Positions 15,888-22,908 of a stretch of DNA of 42,853 bases are shown here, in pieces. The notes beneath the pieces were generated by a model. That model did no database searches. It was not told where the DNA came from and saw nothing but the letters and a program-made list of their open reading frames with translations. Position 1 is the stretch's first letter. Each line of letters opens with the position of its first letter. The stretch is from NCBI GenBank assembly GCA_002439165.1, contig DJTE01000029.1, positions 6,562 to 49,414 of the forward strand, in the 5' to 3' direction. This DNA is from Chryseobacterium indologenes. Lineage in GTDB: Bacteria; Bacteroidota; Bacteroidia; Flavobacteriales; Weeksellaceae. The position numbers and the translations under genes were made by a program.

Positions 15888-17405
15888 TTAGTGGAAAAAG
15901 TGTCTAACTCCTGTAAACATCATTGGAATACCGTGCTCATTTGCAGCTTCTACACTATCCTGATCTTTTACACTTCCCCCCGGCTGGATGATTGCTTTGA
16001 TTCCCTCCTGAGCGCAGAAATCCACTACGTCACGGAAAGGGAAAAACGCATCAGAAGCGAGTACAAGATCTCCGGAGAATTTCTCTTTTGCTCTTTCAAT
16101 CGCCTGCTGTGTTGCCCAGATTCTGTTGACCTGTCCGCCTCCGATTCCGAAAGCCTGGATTCCGTTGGAAACCACAATCGCATTTGACTTTACGTATTTT
16201 ACTACTCTCTGGGAGAAAAGTAATGCTTTTTTCTGTTCTTCCGTTGGCTGTACTTCTGTAACTACTTTGATGTCGTCAGAGAAATGAGTGTCGTTATCCT
16301 GAACCAGGATTCCTCCATCCACTTTCACCCAGGTCTGTTTATCGGAAACAGGGTTTACGATCTTAATGATTCTGAGGTTTTTCTTTTTTCTTAAAATTTC
16401 CAGTGCTTCTTCATCAAAATCAGGAGCCATCACAATTTCAAGGAATGTTTTGTTTAGCTCTTCAGCTGTAACAGCATCAATGGTGTAATTCATTGCAACA
16501 ATTCCGCCAAAGATGGAAACCGGATCACATTCGAAAGTTTTCTGATAGGTTTCCAGTGCTGAAGTACCAATCGCTACTCCGCAAGGGGTTGAGTGTTTTA
16601 CTGCACAACAAGCCATTTCTTCTTTGAATTCATTCACTACTTTCCAGCAAAGATCCATATCCCGAAGGTTGTTGAAGGAAAGTTCTTTTCCGCCAAGCTG
16701 CTCGAAGTCTTTCATGGCTCCGTTCTCGAAAGTAGAAACGTAGTAAGCAGCTGTCTGATGAGGGTTTTCACCGTATCTGAGGTCTGCCACTTTTTTGTAG
16801 GAAGCATTGAGATAAGCCGGATAGTCTTCTTCTAAAAGCATTCTTGAAATAGCCGCATCATAGGCAGAAGTAAGGTTGAATACTTTTCCTGCCAGCTTTT
16901 TACGGGTTTCGATGTACGTGTCACCGTTCTGTTCCATTTCCAGTTTTACCGCGGCATAATCTTCAACATCGGTAATTACGGTAACAGAATCGAAGTTTTT
17001 TGCTGCAGAACGAAGCATTGACGGGCCTCCGATGTCGATAAATTCTACTTTTTCGTGTAAAGAAATATCTTTGTTTACGTTTTCAAAGAAAGGGTAAAGG
17101 TTTACGATCACCATATCGATCAGACCAATTCCGTGTTCCTGAACTGTTTTCATGTGCTCTTCATTGGCACGTACGGCTAAAAGTCCTCCGTGAACTTTCG
17201 GGTGAAGGGTTTTCACTCTTCCGTCCAGCATTTCAGGGAAGTTGGTTACCTCATCAATCTGAATGGGATTTAAGCCAGCGTCTTTCAAATGCTTGAATGT
17301 TCCTCCGGTGGAGATCAATTCATAATTTTGGTTTTCCAAAAACTGTGCAAATTCAATTAATCCGCTTTTGTCTGAGACACTGATTAAAACTCTCTTTTTA
17401 CTCAT
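15888..17405 (-). CDS. purH: Bifunctional AICAR transformylase / IMP cyclohydrolase
   Basis: The 505-residue enzyme carries out the last two steps to IMP. The N-terminal IMP cyclohydrolase domain (about 1-195) has the family motifs LISTGGT, DEVTNFPEMLDGRVKTLHPK and GGPSMLRSAAKN. The C-terminal AICAR transformylase domain carries DLRYGENPHQ, and its catalytic Lys270-His271 lies in VKHSTPCG. Length and motifs are normal. A spacer of about 214 nt separates it from purN and contains a hairpin and a copy of a 35-bp element. Confidence 0.98.
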   Translation of the reverse strand: MSKKRVLISVSDKSGLIEFAQFLENQNYELISTGGTFKHLKDAGLNPIQIDEVTNFPEMLDGRVKTLHPKVHGGLLAVRANEEHMKTVQEHGIGLIDMVIVNLYPFFENVNKDISLHEKVEFIDIGGPSMLRSAAKNFDSVTVITDVEDYAAVKLEMEQNGDTYIETRKKLAGKVFNLTSAYDAAISRMLLEEDYPAYLNASYKKVADLRYGENPHQTAAYYVSTFENGAMKDFEQLGGKELSFNNLRDMDLCWKVVNEFKEEMACCAVKHSTPCGVAIGTSALETYQKTFECDPVSIFGGIVAMNYTIDAVTAEELNKTFLEIVMAPDFDEEALEILRKKKNLRIIKIVNPVSDKQTWVKVDGGILVQDNDTHFSDDIKVVTEVQPTEEQKKALLFSQRVVKYVKSNAIVVSNGIQAFGIGGGQVNRIWATQQAIERAKEKFSGDLVLASDAFFPFRDVVDFCAQEGIKAIIQPGGSVKDQDSVEAANEHGIPMMFTGVRHFFH

Positions 17406-17422
17406 TTTACTTTCGATTTTTT

Positions 17423-17441
17423 CATAGGATTCTGTCCTATG
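17423..17441. repeat. Small palindrome upstream of purH
   Basis: CATAGGA / TCCTATG pair over 7 bp with a 5-nt loop, 18 nt upstream of the purH start. It could be an operator, a leader hairpin or an intergenic repeat; the sequence alone does not decide. Confidence 0.4.
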
Positions 17442-17554
17442 CCTGTTTTCAACCGCCCTTCCGGGACTTTCAATTTTTACTTTTTACAGCTATTTCAAAC
17501 TGTAGCCGGTTCTTTCACCTCCGGACTTATTTTTATTTTACTTAGATTTTTGCT

Positions 17555-17589
17555 AATGTAGCAGTGTATCAGTTTAACAATGTAACAAT
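17555..17589. repeat. 35-bp purine-cluster spacer element, copy 1
   Basis: This copy starts AATGTAGCAGTGTATCAG and ends AACAATGTAACAAT. The last 11 nt are followed by a matching inverted copy, ATTGTTACATT (17611-17621), giving a hairpin over the purN 3' end. Near-identical copies lie at 18193-18227 and 19276-19310. Confidence 0.75.
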
Positions 17590-17619
17590 AAATGATTGGT
17601 ACATTATCAGATTGTTACA

Positions 17620-18186
17620 TTATTTGTTTCCCAGGACCTTATTAATGGCTAATGGAAATATCTCATATTCAATCTGGTGGACTTTCTGTGCCAATGTTTC
17701 CGGGGTATCATCTGCCGTTACTTCAAAGGATTTCTGAAGAACAGCTTCTCCTTCATCAATTCCCGGGGTTACAAAATGTACTGTTGCTCCGCTTTCTTTT
17801 TCTCCTGCTTCAATAACGGCGTTGTGAACATTCATCCCCCACATTCCTTTTCCTCCGAATTTCGGCAGCAATGCCGGATGGATATTAATAATTTTTCCGT
17901 TCCAGTTTTCACAGAATTCAGGTTTCAGAATGGATAAAAATCCTGCCAAAACGATCAGGTCTGTTTCTGCCGGGATTACTTTCGCCAGTTCACTGCTGAA
18001 ATTCTTTCCTCTGGGAATCAGTAAAGTTTTTATATTATGATTCTTTGCTCTTTCCAGTCCGTAACATTCTCTGTCTGCAACGACCAAAGATACCTTTGCA
18101 TTTTCTATTTCACCTGCCTCAATGGTATCAACGATTCTCTGAAGATTGGTTCCTGAGCCGGAAACAAGTACAACGATGTTTTTCAT
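17620..18186 (-). CDS. purN: Phosphoribosylglycinamide formyltransferase
   Basis: The 188-residue enzyme transfers a formyl group from 10-formyltetrahydrofolate to GAR. The phosphate-binding loop SGSGTNLQ is at about 9-16. The catalytic triad is Asn101 and His103 in INIHPALLP and Asp144 in PGIDEGEAV, matching the spacing of the known E. coli enzyme. Length is normal. It lies between purM and purH on the same strand, with spacers of 80 and 214 nt that carry copies of one repeat element. Confidence 0.97.
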   Translation of the reverse strand: MKNIVVLVSGSGTNLQRIVDTIEAGEIENAKVSLVVADRECYGLERAKNHNIKTLLIPRGKNFSSELAKVIPAETDLIVLAGFLSILKPEFCENWNGKIINIHPALLPKFGGKGMWGMNVHNAVIEAGEKESGATVHFVTPGIDEGEAVLQKSFEVTADDTPETLAQKVHQIEYEIFPLAINKVLGNK

Positions 18187-18192
18187 ATTAAT

Positions 18193-18227
18193 AATGTAAC
18201 AATGTATCAGTTTAGCAATGTAGCAAT
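18193..18227. repeat. 35-bp purine-cluster spacer element, copy 2
   Basis: This copy is AATGTAACAATGTATCAG followed by TTTAGCAATGTAGCAAT, in the purM-purN spacer directly upstream of the purN start. It differs from the other two copies by a few substitutions and is the same length. Confidence 0.75.
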
Positions 18228-18266
18228 GATTTTACCGGTACATCTGTACACTGTTATATTGTTCTG

Positions 18267-19259
18267 TTATATTGATAAATTAATTTTCTCTGCGCCTTCT
18301 GTGATCTCTCCGATTTCGTAGGCATCATCCAAAAGGTGAAGTACTTTTTCAGCGTGTTCAGCATCTACTACGATGATCATTCCTACTCCCATATTGAAAG
18401 TTCCGAACATTTCTTCACGGGCTACTCCTCCTCTTTTTTCCAGTTCAAGCATTACACTTGGAATTCTGATTCTGGAAGCATCGATGGAAGCACATAATCC
18501 TTCAGGAATAATTCTCGGAACGTTTTCGTAAAGTCCGCCTCCTGTGATGTGAGCAATTCCGCTTACTTTTATTTCTTCAATAACTTTATGAATATCTTTA
18601 AAATAAAGTCTTGTAGGCACTAAAAGGGTTTCGTATAGTGGTTTTCCTTCAAACTCCTCTTCAAAGTCCGGGAATACTTTTCTTACTAAAGAGAATCCAT
18701 TGGAATGGAATCCTGAGCTTGGAAGGGCAATGATCTTATTTCCTGCTTTGATTTTGGAACCGTCGATGATCTCATCTTTTTCTACAATTCCTACGCAGAA
18801 TCCTGCAACGTCATAATCTCCAGGCTGGTACATTCCCGGCATTTCAGCAGTTTCCCCACCGATTAATGCACAGTTGTTGTCTTTACAAGCTTTTACCATT
18901 CCTAAAACGATCTCAGCAGCGATTTCAGAATCCAATTTACCGCAAGCCAGATAATCTAAGAAGAACAATGGTTTTGCACCGTGGCACAGAATATCATTGG
19001 CACACATGGCAAAACAGTCAACCCCGATAGAGTCGTACTTTTTGGTATCCAAAGCTACTTTGAGTTTTGTTCCCACTCCGTCTGTTCCGGAAACCAGTAC
19101 AGGATTTCTGTATCCTCCGATCTCATAGAAAGCTCCAAAGCTTCCCAGGTGGTTCAGTACATTGGAATTGTGGGTTTCGCCTACTGCTTTTTTGATCTTA
19201 TCAACCGTTTTGTACCCTTCTTCTTTGTCTACTCCTGCTGATTTGTAAGTGTTGCTCAT
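18267..19259 (-). CDS. purM: Phosphoribosylformylglycinamidine cyclo-ligase (AIR synthetase)
   Basis: The 330-residue enzyme closes the imidazole ring, converting FGAM to AIR with ATP. Family motifs are present in order: SAGVDKEEGYK near the start, GTDGVGTKLKVA, DCFAMCANDILCHGAKPLFFLDYLA, IGGETAEMPGMY, and ITGGGLYENVPRI near residue 240. Length is normal for a stand-alone PurM. It is the first gene of the purM-purN-purH-purD run. A terminator belonging to the upstream FMN reductase lies 157 nt before it, so transcription should begin within that spacer, although no good TAnnTTTG element is seen there. Confidence 0.97.
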   Translation of the reverse strand: MSNTYKSAGVDKEEGYKTVDKIKKAVGETHNSNVLNHLGSFGAFYEIGGYRNPVLVSGTDGVGTKLKVALDTKKYDSIGVDCFAMCANDILCHGAKPLFFLDYLACGKLDSEIAAEIVLGMVKACKDNNCALIGGETAEMPGMYQPGDYDVAGFCVGIVEKDEIIDGSKIKAGNKIIALPSSGFHSNGFSLVRKVFPDFEEEFEGKPLYETLLVPTRLYFKDIHKVIEEIKVSGIAHITGGGLYENVPRIIPEGLCASIDASRIRIPSVMLELEKRGGVAREEMFGTFNMGVGMIIVVDAEHAEKVLHLLDDAYEIGEITEGAEKINLSI

Positions 19260-19275
19260 GTTTAATAATTTAAAT

Positions 19276-19310
19276 AATGTAACAATATATCAGTTTAACA
19301 ATGTAACAAT
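19276..19310. repeat. 35-bp purine-cluster spacer element, copy 3
   Basis: This copy is AATGTAACAATATATCAG then TTTAACAATGTAACAAT, located 16 nt upstream of the purM start. It has the same orientation as the copies in the two following spacers. Confidence 0.75.
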
Positions 19311-19415
19311 AGCCTAACTCTGGAACCCGGAAAATTGGCATTTTATGACATTGGTATATTGATCCATTTCCCTTTTATATTTTACTTTTTATTTCAAGAT
19401 TCAGAAAATAAAAAA

Positions 19416-19441
19416 GCCGACAATCTTGGTAGATTATCGGC
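19416..19441 (-). terminator. Terminator after the FMN reductase gene
   Basis: On the minus strand GCCGATAATCT / AGATTGTCGGC forms an 11-bp RNA stem with one U-G pair and an ACCA loop, followed by TTTTTTATT. Confidence 0.9.
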
Positions 19442-19570
19442 CGTTATTTTATCTCAGAATTTCAGAGCCCACAGTTTTCCCTTTCTTTGGAAAACATTCT
19501 TTAAAAGTGGTCTGAATTTTCATCTCTTTTCTTTTTGCAAAAATAGTAATTTTAAATGAATTTTCAAATT

Positions 19571-20122
19571 CTATTTTTCAAGGATGGTTTCGATAGCCGC
19601 AATCTTTGTGATTTTCTCCTTTAATTCATTGTTTTTCTCTTCATTGGAAATTTTCTGCTCTGCTTTATCGAAGTTATCATTGAAGAAAGGCAGTGAAAAA
19701 GTTTCTACAATATTTCCTCCGTGGAAAGGGAAACGCTTCGCTGCAGCTTCTAAAACTCCGGCTCCGCCTCTTCCACCCGGGGATGTTGACATCAATAGCA
19801 TCGGCACTTCATTCCATACGGTTCTGTCTTTGATTCTGGACACCCAGTCGAACACGTTTTTGAATGCTGTGGAATAGGTTCCGTTGTGTTCCGGTAATGC
19901 AACCAAAAGCAGATTGGCCCCGTCAATTTTCGATGCAAAATCGTGAGCTTCCTGAGGTACACCGCCTGCCAATTCTCTTTCATGTTTATAAATCGGCATT
20001 TCAAAAGGGTTAAGGTCTATTACTTCTACTTCTGCATTTTTAAACATGGATGCTGCATAGGCTATCAGCTGTCTGTTCATTGAAGCTTCTGAATTGCTTC
20101 CTGCTATTGCTAAAACTTTCAT
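19571..20122 (-). CDS. NAD(P)H-dependent FMN reductase-like flavoprotein
   Basis: The 183-residue protein has the flavodoxin-like fold of the NADPH-dependent FMN reductase family. The FMN phosphate loop is GSNSEASMNRQL near the N-terminus, PEHNGTYSTAFKNVFDW is the typical second flavin-contacting motif, and STSPGGRGGAG is the third. Such proteins reduce quinones, azo compounds, chromate or free flavins in the cytosol. The physiological substrate cannot be read from the sequence. It is a single gene between pirin and purM, closed by a strong terminator. Confidence 0.92.
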   Translation of the reverse strand: MKVLAIAGSNSEASMNRQLIAYAASMFKNAEVEVIDLNPFEMPIYKHERELAGGVPQEAHDFASKIDGANLLLVALPEHNGTYSTAFKNVFDWVSRIKDRTVWNEVPMLLMSTSPGGRGGAGVLEAAAKRFPFHGGNIVETFSLPFFNDNFDKAEQKISNEEKNNELKEKITKIAAIETILEK

Positions 20123-20240
20123 TATTGTTTATATTTTTAAGATATGTATTATTTTGTATCGCAAATATCGCGAAGTTTTTTATTATTAACGGTCTTTTCC
20201 TGAACAGATTTTGCTCAGGAAATGACCAATAATTATTGAA

Positions 20241-20969
20241 TTATTTTAAATAAGCCGGCAGTTCCATCGGTACTTCCATCAACAGGATCTCGGTATCTTC
20301 CTCTGCTTCAATATTGAAACTCTGGGTATCCCAGATTCCAAGTCCGTCTCTTTCATTTAAGATTCTGTCTCCTACTTTGGCACTTCCTTTTAAAACGAAA
20401 GCATAAACTCCGTTGCCTTTTTTGTTGAGCATATAGTTCTTGCCGTTTCCTTTTTTAAAGTTGGCGATATTGAACCATGCATCCTGGTGGATCCATACTC
20501 CGTCATCATTTTTATTGGGAGATAAGATCTGCTGGAATCCGTTGATCTTTTCCCCTTCTTTGATGCTTTTCTGGTCGTATCTAGGTTCTACGTTCAGTTC
20601 TTTCGGGAAAACCCAGATCTGTAAGAATTTCACCGGAACATCTTTATTTTTGTTGTACTCGCTGTGCATTACCCCGGTTCCGGCACTCATCACCTGGATC
20701 TCTCCTTTTTTAATAACCGCCGTAGTCCCCATTGAATCTTTGTGTTCCAGATCTCCTTCCAGAGGAATTGAAATAATTTCCATATCCCTGTGCGGGTGTG
20801 TTCCGAATCCCATTCCCTGGGTAACGGTATCGTCATTCAATACTCTTAATACTCCAAAATTCGTTCTGTCTCTGTTCTGATAATTGGCAAAACTGAATGT
20901 GTGGTAACTGTTCAGCCATCCGTGGTCGGCATGGCCTCTTGAATCTGCTTTATGATATACTGTTTTCAT
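20241..20969 (-). CDS. Pirin-family cupin protein
   Basis: The 242-residue protein has the pirin bicupin architecture. The N-terminal cupin carries the metal ligands in GTHPHRDMEIISIPLEG and in GTGVMHSEYN (three His and one Glu). The opening GHADHGWLNSYHTFSFANY is typical. The second cupin half lacks the metal motif, as usual. Bacterial pirins include quercetin 2,3-dioxygenases (YhhW type) and redox-linked regulators of central metabolism; which applies here is not clear. A promoter element is visible upstream. It is cytosolic. Confidence 0.95.
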   Translation of the reverse strand: MKTVYHKADSRGHADHGWLNSYHTFSFANYQNRDRTNFGVLRVLNDDTVTQGMGFGTHPHRDMEIISIPLEGDLEHKDSMGTTAVIKKGEIQVMSAGTGVMHSEYNKNKDVPVKFLQIWVFPKELNVEPRYDQKSIKEGEKINGFQQILSPNKNDDGVWIHQDAWFNIANFKKGNGKNYMLNKKGNGVYAFVLKGSAKVGDRILNERDGLGIWDTQSFNIEAEEDTEILLMEVPMELPAYLK

Positions 20970-20988
20970 ACTGTGATTATTTATGGTA

Positions 20989-20996
20989 CAAATGTA
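20989..20996 (-). promoter_or_regulatory. -7 promoter element TACATTTG for pirin
   Basis: On the minus strand TACATTTG is an exact TAnnTTTG match 19 nt before the pirin ATG, which suits a short 5' leader. The -33 element is not clear. Confidence 0.55.
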
Positions 20997-21067
20997 CGGG
21001 ATATGGGGGATGAAATGTGTTGATGTAGGTTAAGAAAGGTTGTGAAGGGTGATGGGATAAAATTGAA

Positions 21068-21085
21068 AGCGGGCTGAAACCCGCT
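21068..21085. repeat. REP-like GC-rich palindrome, copy 1
   Basis: AGCGGG / CCCGCT with a 6-nt loop, followed by TATTGAATAAA and CTGCAT as in the other three copies. It is the most diverged of the four. Confidence 0.7.
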
Positions 21086-21186
21086 CCTATTGAATAAATT
21101 CTGCATATTTTGAATAGCAGACGGTTTTGGTAATGCCGTTTTTTGGCTCAATATTGGTTTTCTTATTCTTTGGGTTTAGATAAAAC

Positions 21187-21208
21187 GAAGCGGGCTTCAG
21201 CCCGCTTC
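21187..21208. repeat. REP-like GC-rich palindrome, copy 2
   Basis: GAAGCGGGCT / AGCCCGCTTC is a perfect 10-bp stem around TC, followed by TATTGAATAAAGTCTGCAT. It opens the first of two tandem units. Confidence 0.8.
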
Positions 21209-21296
21209 TATTGAATAAAGTCTGCATTCTTTTAGATGACAGGTAGTTTTTGTAATCCTGTTTTTCAGTTTCTTAATTTACTGAACCTGTGGTTTT

Positions 21297-21359
21297 CTAA
21301 AAATGTACCTGTTGGATTTCTTCCTGTACTTCTTTTGGGGTTTGGTCTTCTGATTTAAC
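21297..21359 (-). pseudogene. Duplicated 3' stub of the MFS transporter gene (unit A)
   Basis: This is a 63-nt minus-strand fragment encoding VKSEDQTPKEVQEEIQQVHF plus stop, against VKSEDETPKEIQEEIQQVHF at the end of the intact gene (22909-22971). Homology stops abruptly upstream of the Val codon. It has no start and cannot be expressed on its own. Confidence 0.85.
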
Positions 21360-21541
21360 TTCTTTTAAATATTTATCTCTCGCAGATCCGGCAGATCGAG
21401 CAGATTGTTTGGATACTTTTTGTTGGAGAAATCGCAAAGGAGGCGTAAAGATTTTTTAACCATTATGCTGCTTTTAAGGCGCAAGAAAATCCAAGATTTC
21501 CAGTAGGTTTTTAGAGTTTCGACTAATTAAATTGCCGAAGG

Positions 21542-21694
21542 CTAATCCGTTGATTCTACGTTTTGCTTGCTAAAATATGTACAAAAAGCTGAGACTTTGC
21601 GTTCCAAAAAATACATGATAGGTTTATCATATTCAGCCAATTCTTCCTTCGTATACCCGAGATAATCAATTTCATTCAATTCGTTTTCTTGCAT
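21542..21694 (-). pseudogene. Truncated copy of the 22326-22772 gene
   Basis: The first 24 codons (MQENELNEIDYLGYTKEELA and the next four) are identical to the intact gene. After EYDK the frame runs into dispersed-repeat sequence and ends after 50 codons with an unrelated tail. The homologous upstream sequence (21695-21720) matches that of the intact gene as well. Confidence 0.8.
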
Positions 21695-21721
21695 TTTTTT
21701 TCTTTTTATTTCATTAAAACA

Positions 21722-21741
21722 AAGCGGGCTGAAGCCCGCTT
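21722..21741. repeat. REP-like GC-rich palindrome, copy 3
   Basis: AAGCGGGCT / AGCCCGCTT pair perfectly around GA, followed by the shared CTATTGAATAAAGTCTGCAT tail. It opens unit B. Confidence 0.8.
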
Positions 21742-21830
21742 CTATTGAATAAAGTCTGCATTCTTTTAAATGACAGGTGGTTTTTGTAATCCTGTTTTTC
21801 AGTTTCATAATTTACTGAACCTGTGGTTTT

Positions 21831-21893
21831 CTAAAAATGTACCTGTTGGATTTCTTCCTGTATTTCTTTTGGGGTTTGGTCTTCTGATTTAAC
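21831..21893 (-). pseudogene. Duplicated 3' stub of the MFS transporter gene (unit B)
   Basis: This is a 63-nt fragment encoding VKSEDQTPKEIQEEIQQVHF plus stop, with the same sharp upstream breakpoint as the stub in unit A. It is one residue closer to the intact gene than that stub. Confidence 0.85.
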
Positions 21894-22325
21894 TTCTTTT
21901 AAATATTCATCTCTCGCAGATCCGGCAGATCAAGCAGATTGTTTGGATACTTTTTGTTGGAGAAATCGCAAAGAGGCGTAAAGATTTTTTAACCATTATG
22001 CTGCTTTTAAGACGCAAGAAAATCCAAGATTTTCAGTAGGTTTTTAGAGTTTCGACTAATTAAATTGCCGAAGGCTAATCCATCGCTTCATCGAATCAAC
22101 TCCGTTGATTCTACTCTTTGCTTGCTAAAATATGCACAAAAAAGCTGAAGCTTTGCGTTCCAAAAAATACATGATAGTTACAGTGCATACTAAATTTCCC
22201 ACAGATACCACGAATTTCAGATTTTATGGTTTTAAATTCTCGTTGATCCAGCAGATTATACAGATTTTTTTTATTTTATGTAGGTGAAAATTGTAGATTT
22301 TCCAGATAACTACTGATGGCTGAGT

Positions 22326-22772
22326 TTATTTAAAGATGATAGTAGTATAATCTGTATTATAATCTCTTGTTTTTATATTTAGCTTATTTAAAAGTATTTC
22401 GGCATCAAATCTTATCTTCTTCCAAATCTCATGGGTATCCAAAAGATCCCAATTCCAGATCTCAACAGGAATGTCATCCACTTTCTTTTTAAATAGTAAA
22501 AGTTCTGATCTTAAAGACTCATCAATCAATTTAGTTCTAAAGACAGTTTCAAACAAGACCGGTAAAAATGCATAATCCAACTCTTCATATAATTCAGTCA
22601 GGGGATCTATTAAAATCGGAGCCATTTTATCCAGCTGCTTTACATTATAAGTATAAAGGATTAATGAATTAATGATATTTGTATAATAGAAATTCACGTG
22701 TTTATCATATTCAGCCAATTCTTCCTTCGTATACCCGAGATAATCAATTTCATTCAATTCGTTTTCTTGCAT
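22326..22772 (-). CDS. Small protein of unknown function next to the starch locus
   Basis: The 148-residue product starts at MQENELNEIDYLG. It has no signal peptide and is rich in charged and aromatic residues with mixed helices. I do not recognise a family. The frame stays open upstream to 22880, but that part translates the GC-rich palindrome and spacer (giving SIEAGFSPLRF) and is not protein-like, so I chose the ATG at 22772. It lies 136 nt downstream of the MFS transporter on the same strand, with a hairpin between them. A 24-codon copy of its 5' end is found at 21623-21694. Confidence that it is a gene is moderate. Confidence 0.6.
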   Translation of the reverse strand: MQENELNEIDYLGYTKEELAEYDKHVNFYYTNIINSLILYTYNVKQLDKMAPILIDPLTELYEELDYAFLPVLFETVFRTKLIDESLRSELLLFKKKVDDIPVEIWNWDLLDTHEIWKKIRFDAEILLNKLNIKTRDYNTDYTTIIFK

Positions 22773-22798
22773 TTTTTTTCTTTTTATTTCATTAAAAC

Positions 22799-22820
22799 GA
22801 AGCGGGCTGAAGCCCGCTTC
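22799..22820. repeat. REP-like GC-rich palindrome, copy 4
   Basis: GAAGCGGGCT / AGCCCGCTTC is a perfect 10-bp stem around GA, between the MFS gene and the small unknown gene. It may slow or stop transcription leaving the starch locus, but it lacks a strong T tract on the minus strand. Confidence 0.75.
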
Positions 22821-22908
22821 TATTGAATAAAGTCTGCATTCTTTTAAATGACACGTGGTTTTTGTAATCCTGTTTTTCAATTTCTTAATTTATTGAACCT
22901 GTGACTTT

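Larger units (their letters stand above)
19260..19570. other. Spacer upstream of purM
   Basis: This 311-nt region holds the third 35-bp element (19276-19310) next to the purM start and the FMN reductase terminator (19416-19441). No gene is seen. The purM promoter should lie here but is not obvious. Confidence 0.5.
21187..21621. repeat. Tandem chimeric unit A
   Basis: This unit is about 435 bp and nearly collinear with 21721-22177. It contains a palindrome, a spacer, the last 20 codons of the MFS gene, a CTCGCAGATCCGGCAGATC motif, a stretch common to both units, and part of the dispersed structured repeat (ending GCTGAGACTTTGCGTTCC). The first 170 bp also match the native sequence at about 22799-22971. 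Confidence 0.8.
21721..22177. repeat. Tandem chimeric unit B
   Basis: This unit is about 457 bp, with the same order of parts as unit A. Its structured-repeat part is fuller, with GCTTCATC, GAATCAA/TTGATTC, CTTTGC (22116-22121) and CTTTGCGT (22151-22158), the reverse orientation of copies 1 and 2. It ends at ATACATGATAG, as does unit A, after which the sequences differ. Confidence 0.8.
20997..22325. other. Gene-poor, repeat-rich zone
   Basis: About 1.3 kb without an intact gene. It contains three GC-rich palindromes, two related units of about 450 bp (21187-21621 and 21721-22177), two stubs of the neighbouring MFS gene, one truncated copy of the unknown gene at 22326-22772, and pieces of the dispersed structured repeat in reverse orientation. 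The segment 22178-22325 is AT-rich filler with a motif (CTCGTTGATCCAGCAGATTA) related to others in the window. Confidence 0.75.

Noticed and set aside
21695..21808. Longer N-terminus for the truncated copy of the unknown gene
   Set aside because: The upstream residues translate the GC-rich palindrome and spacer; the same is true for 22773-22880 before the intact gene.
21068..22820. CRISPR array, because of repeated palindromes
   Set aside because: Only four palindromes, spaced by 100 to 1000 bp, with no uniform spacers, and no cas genes nearby.
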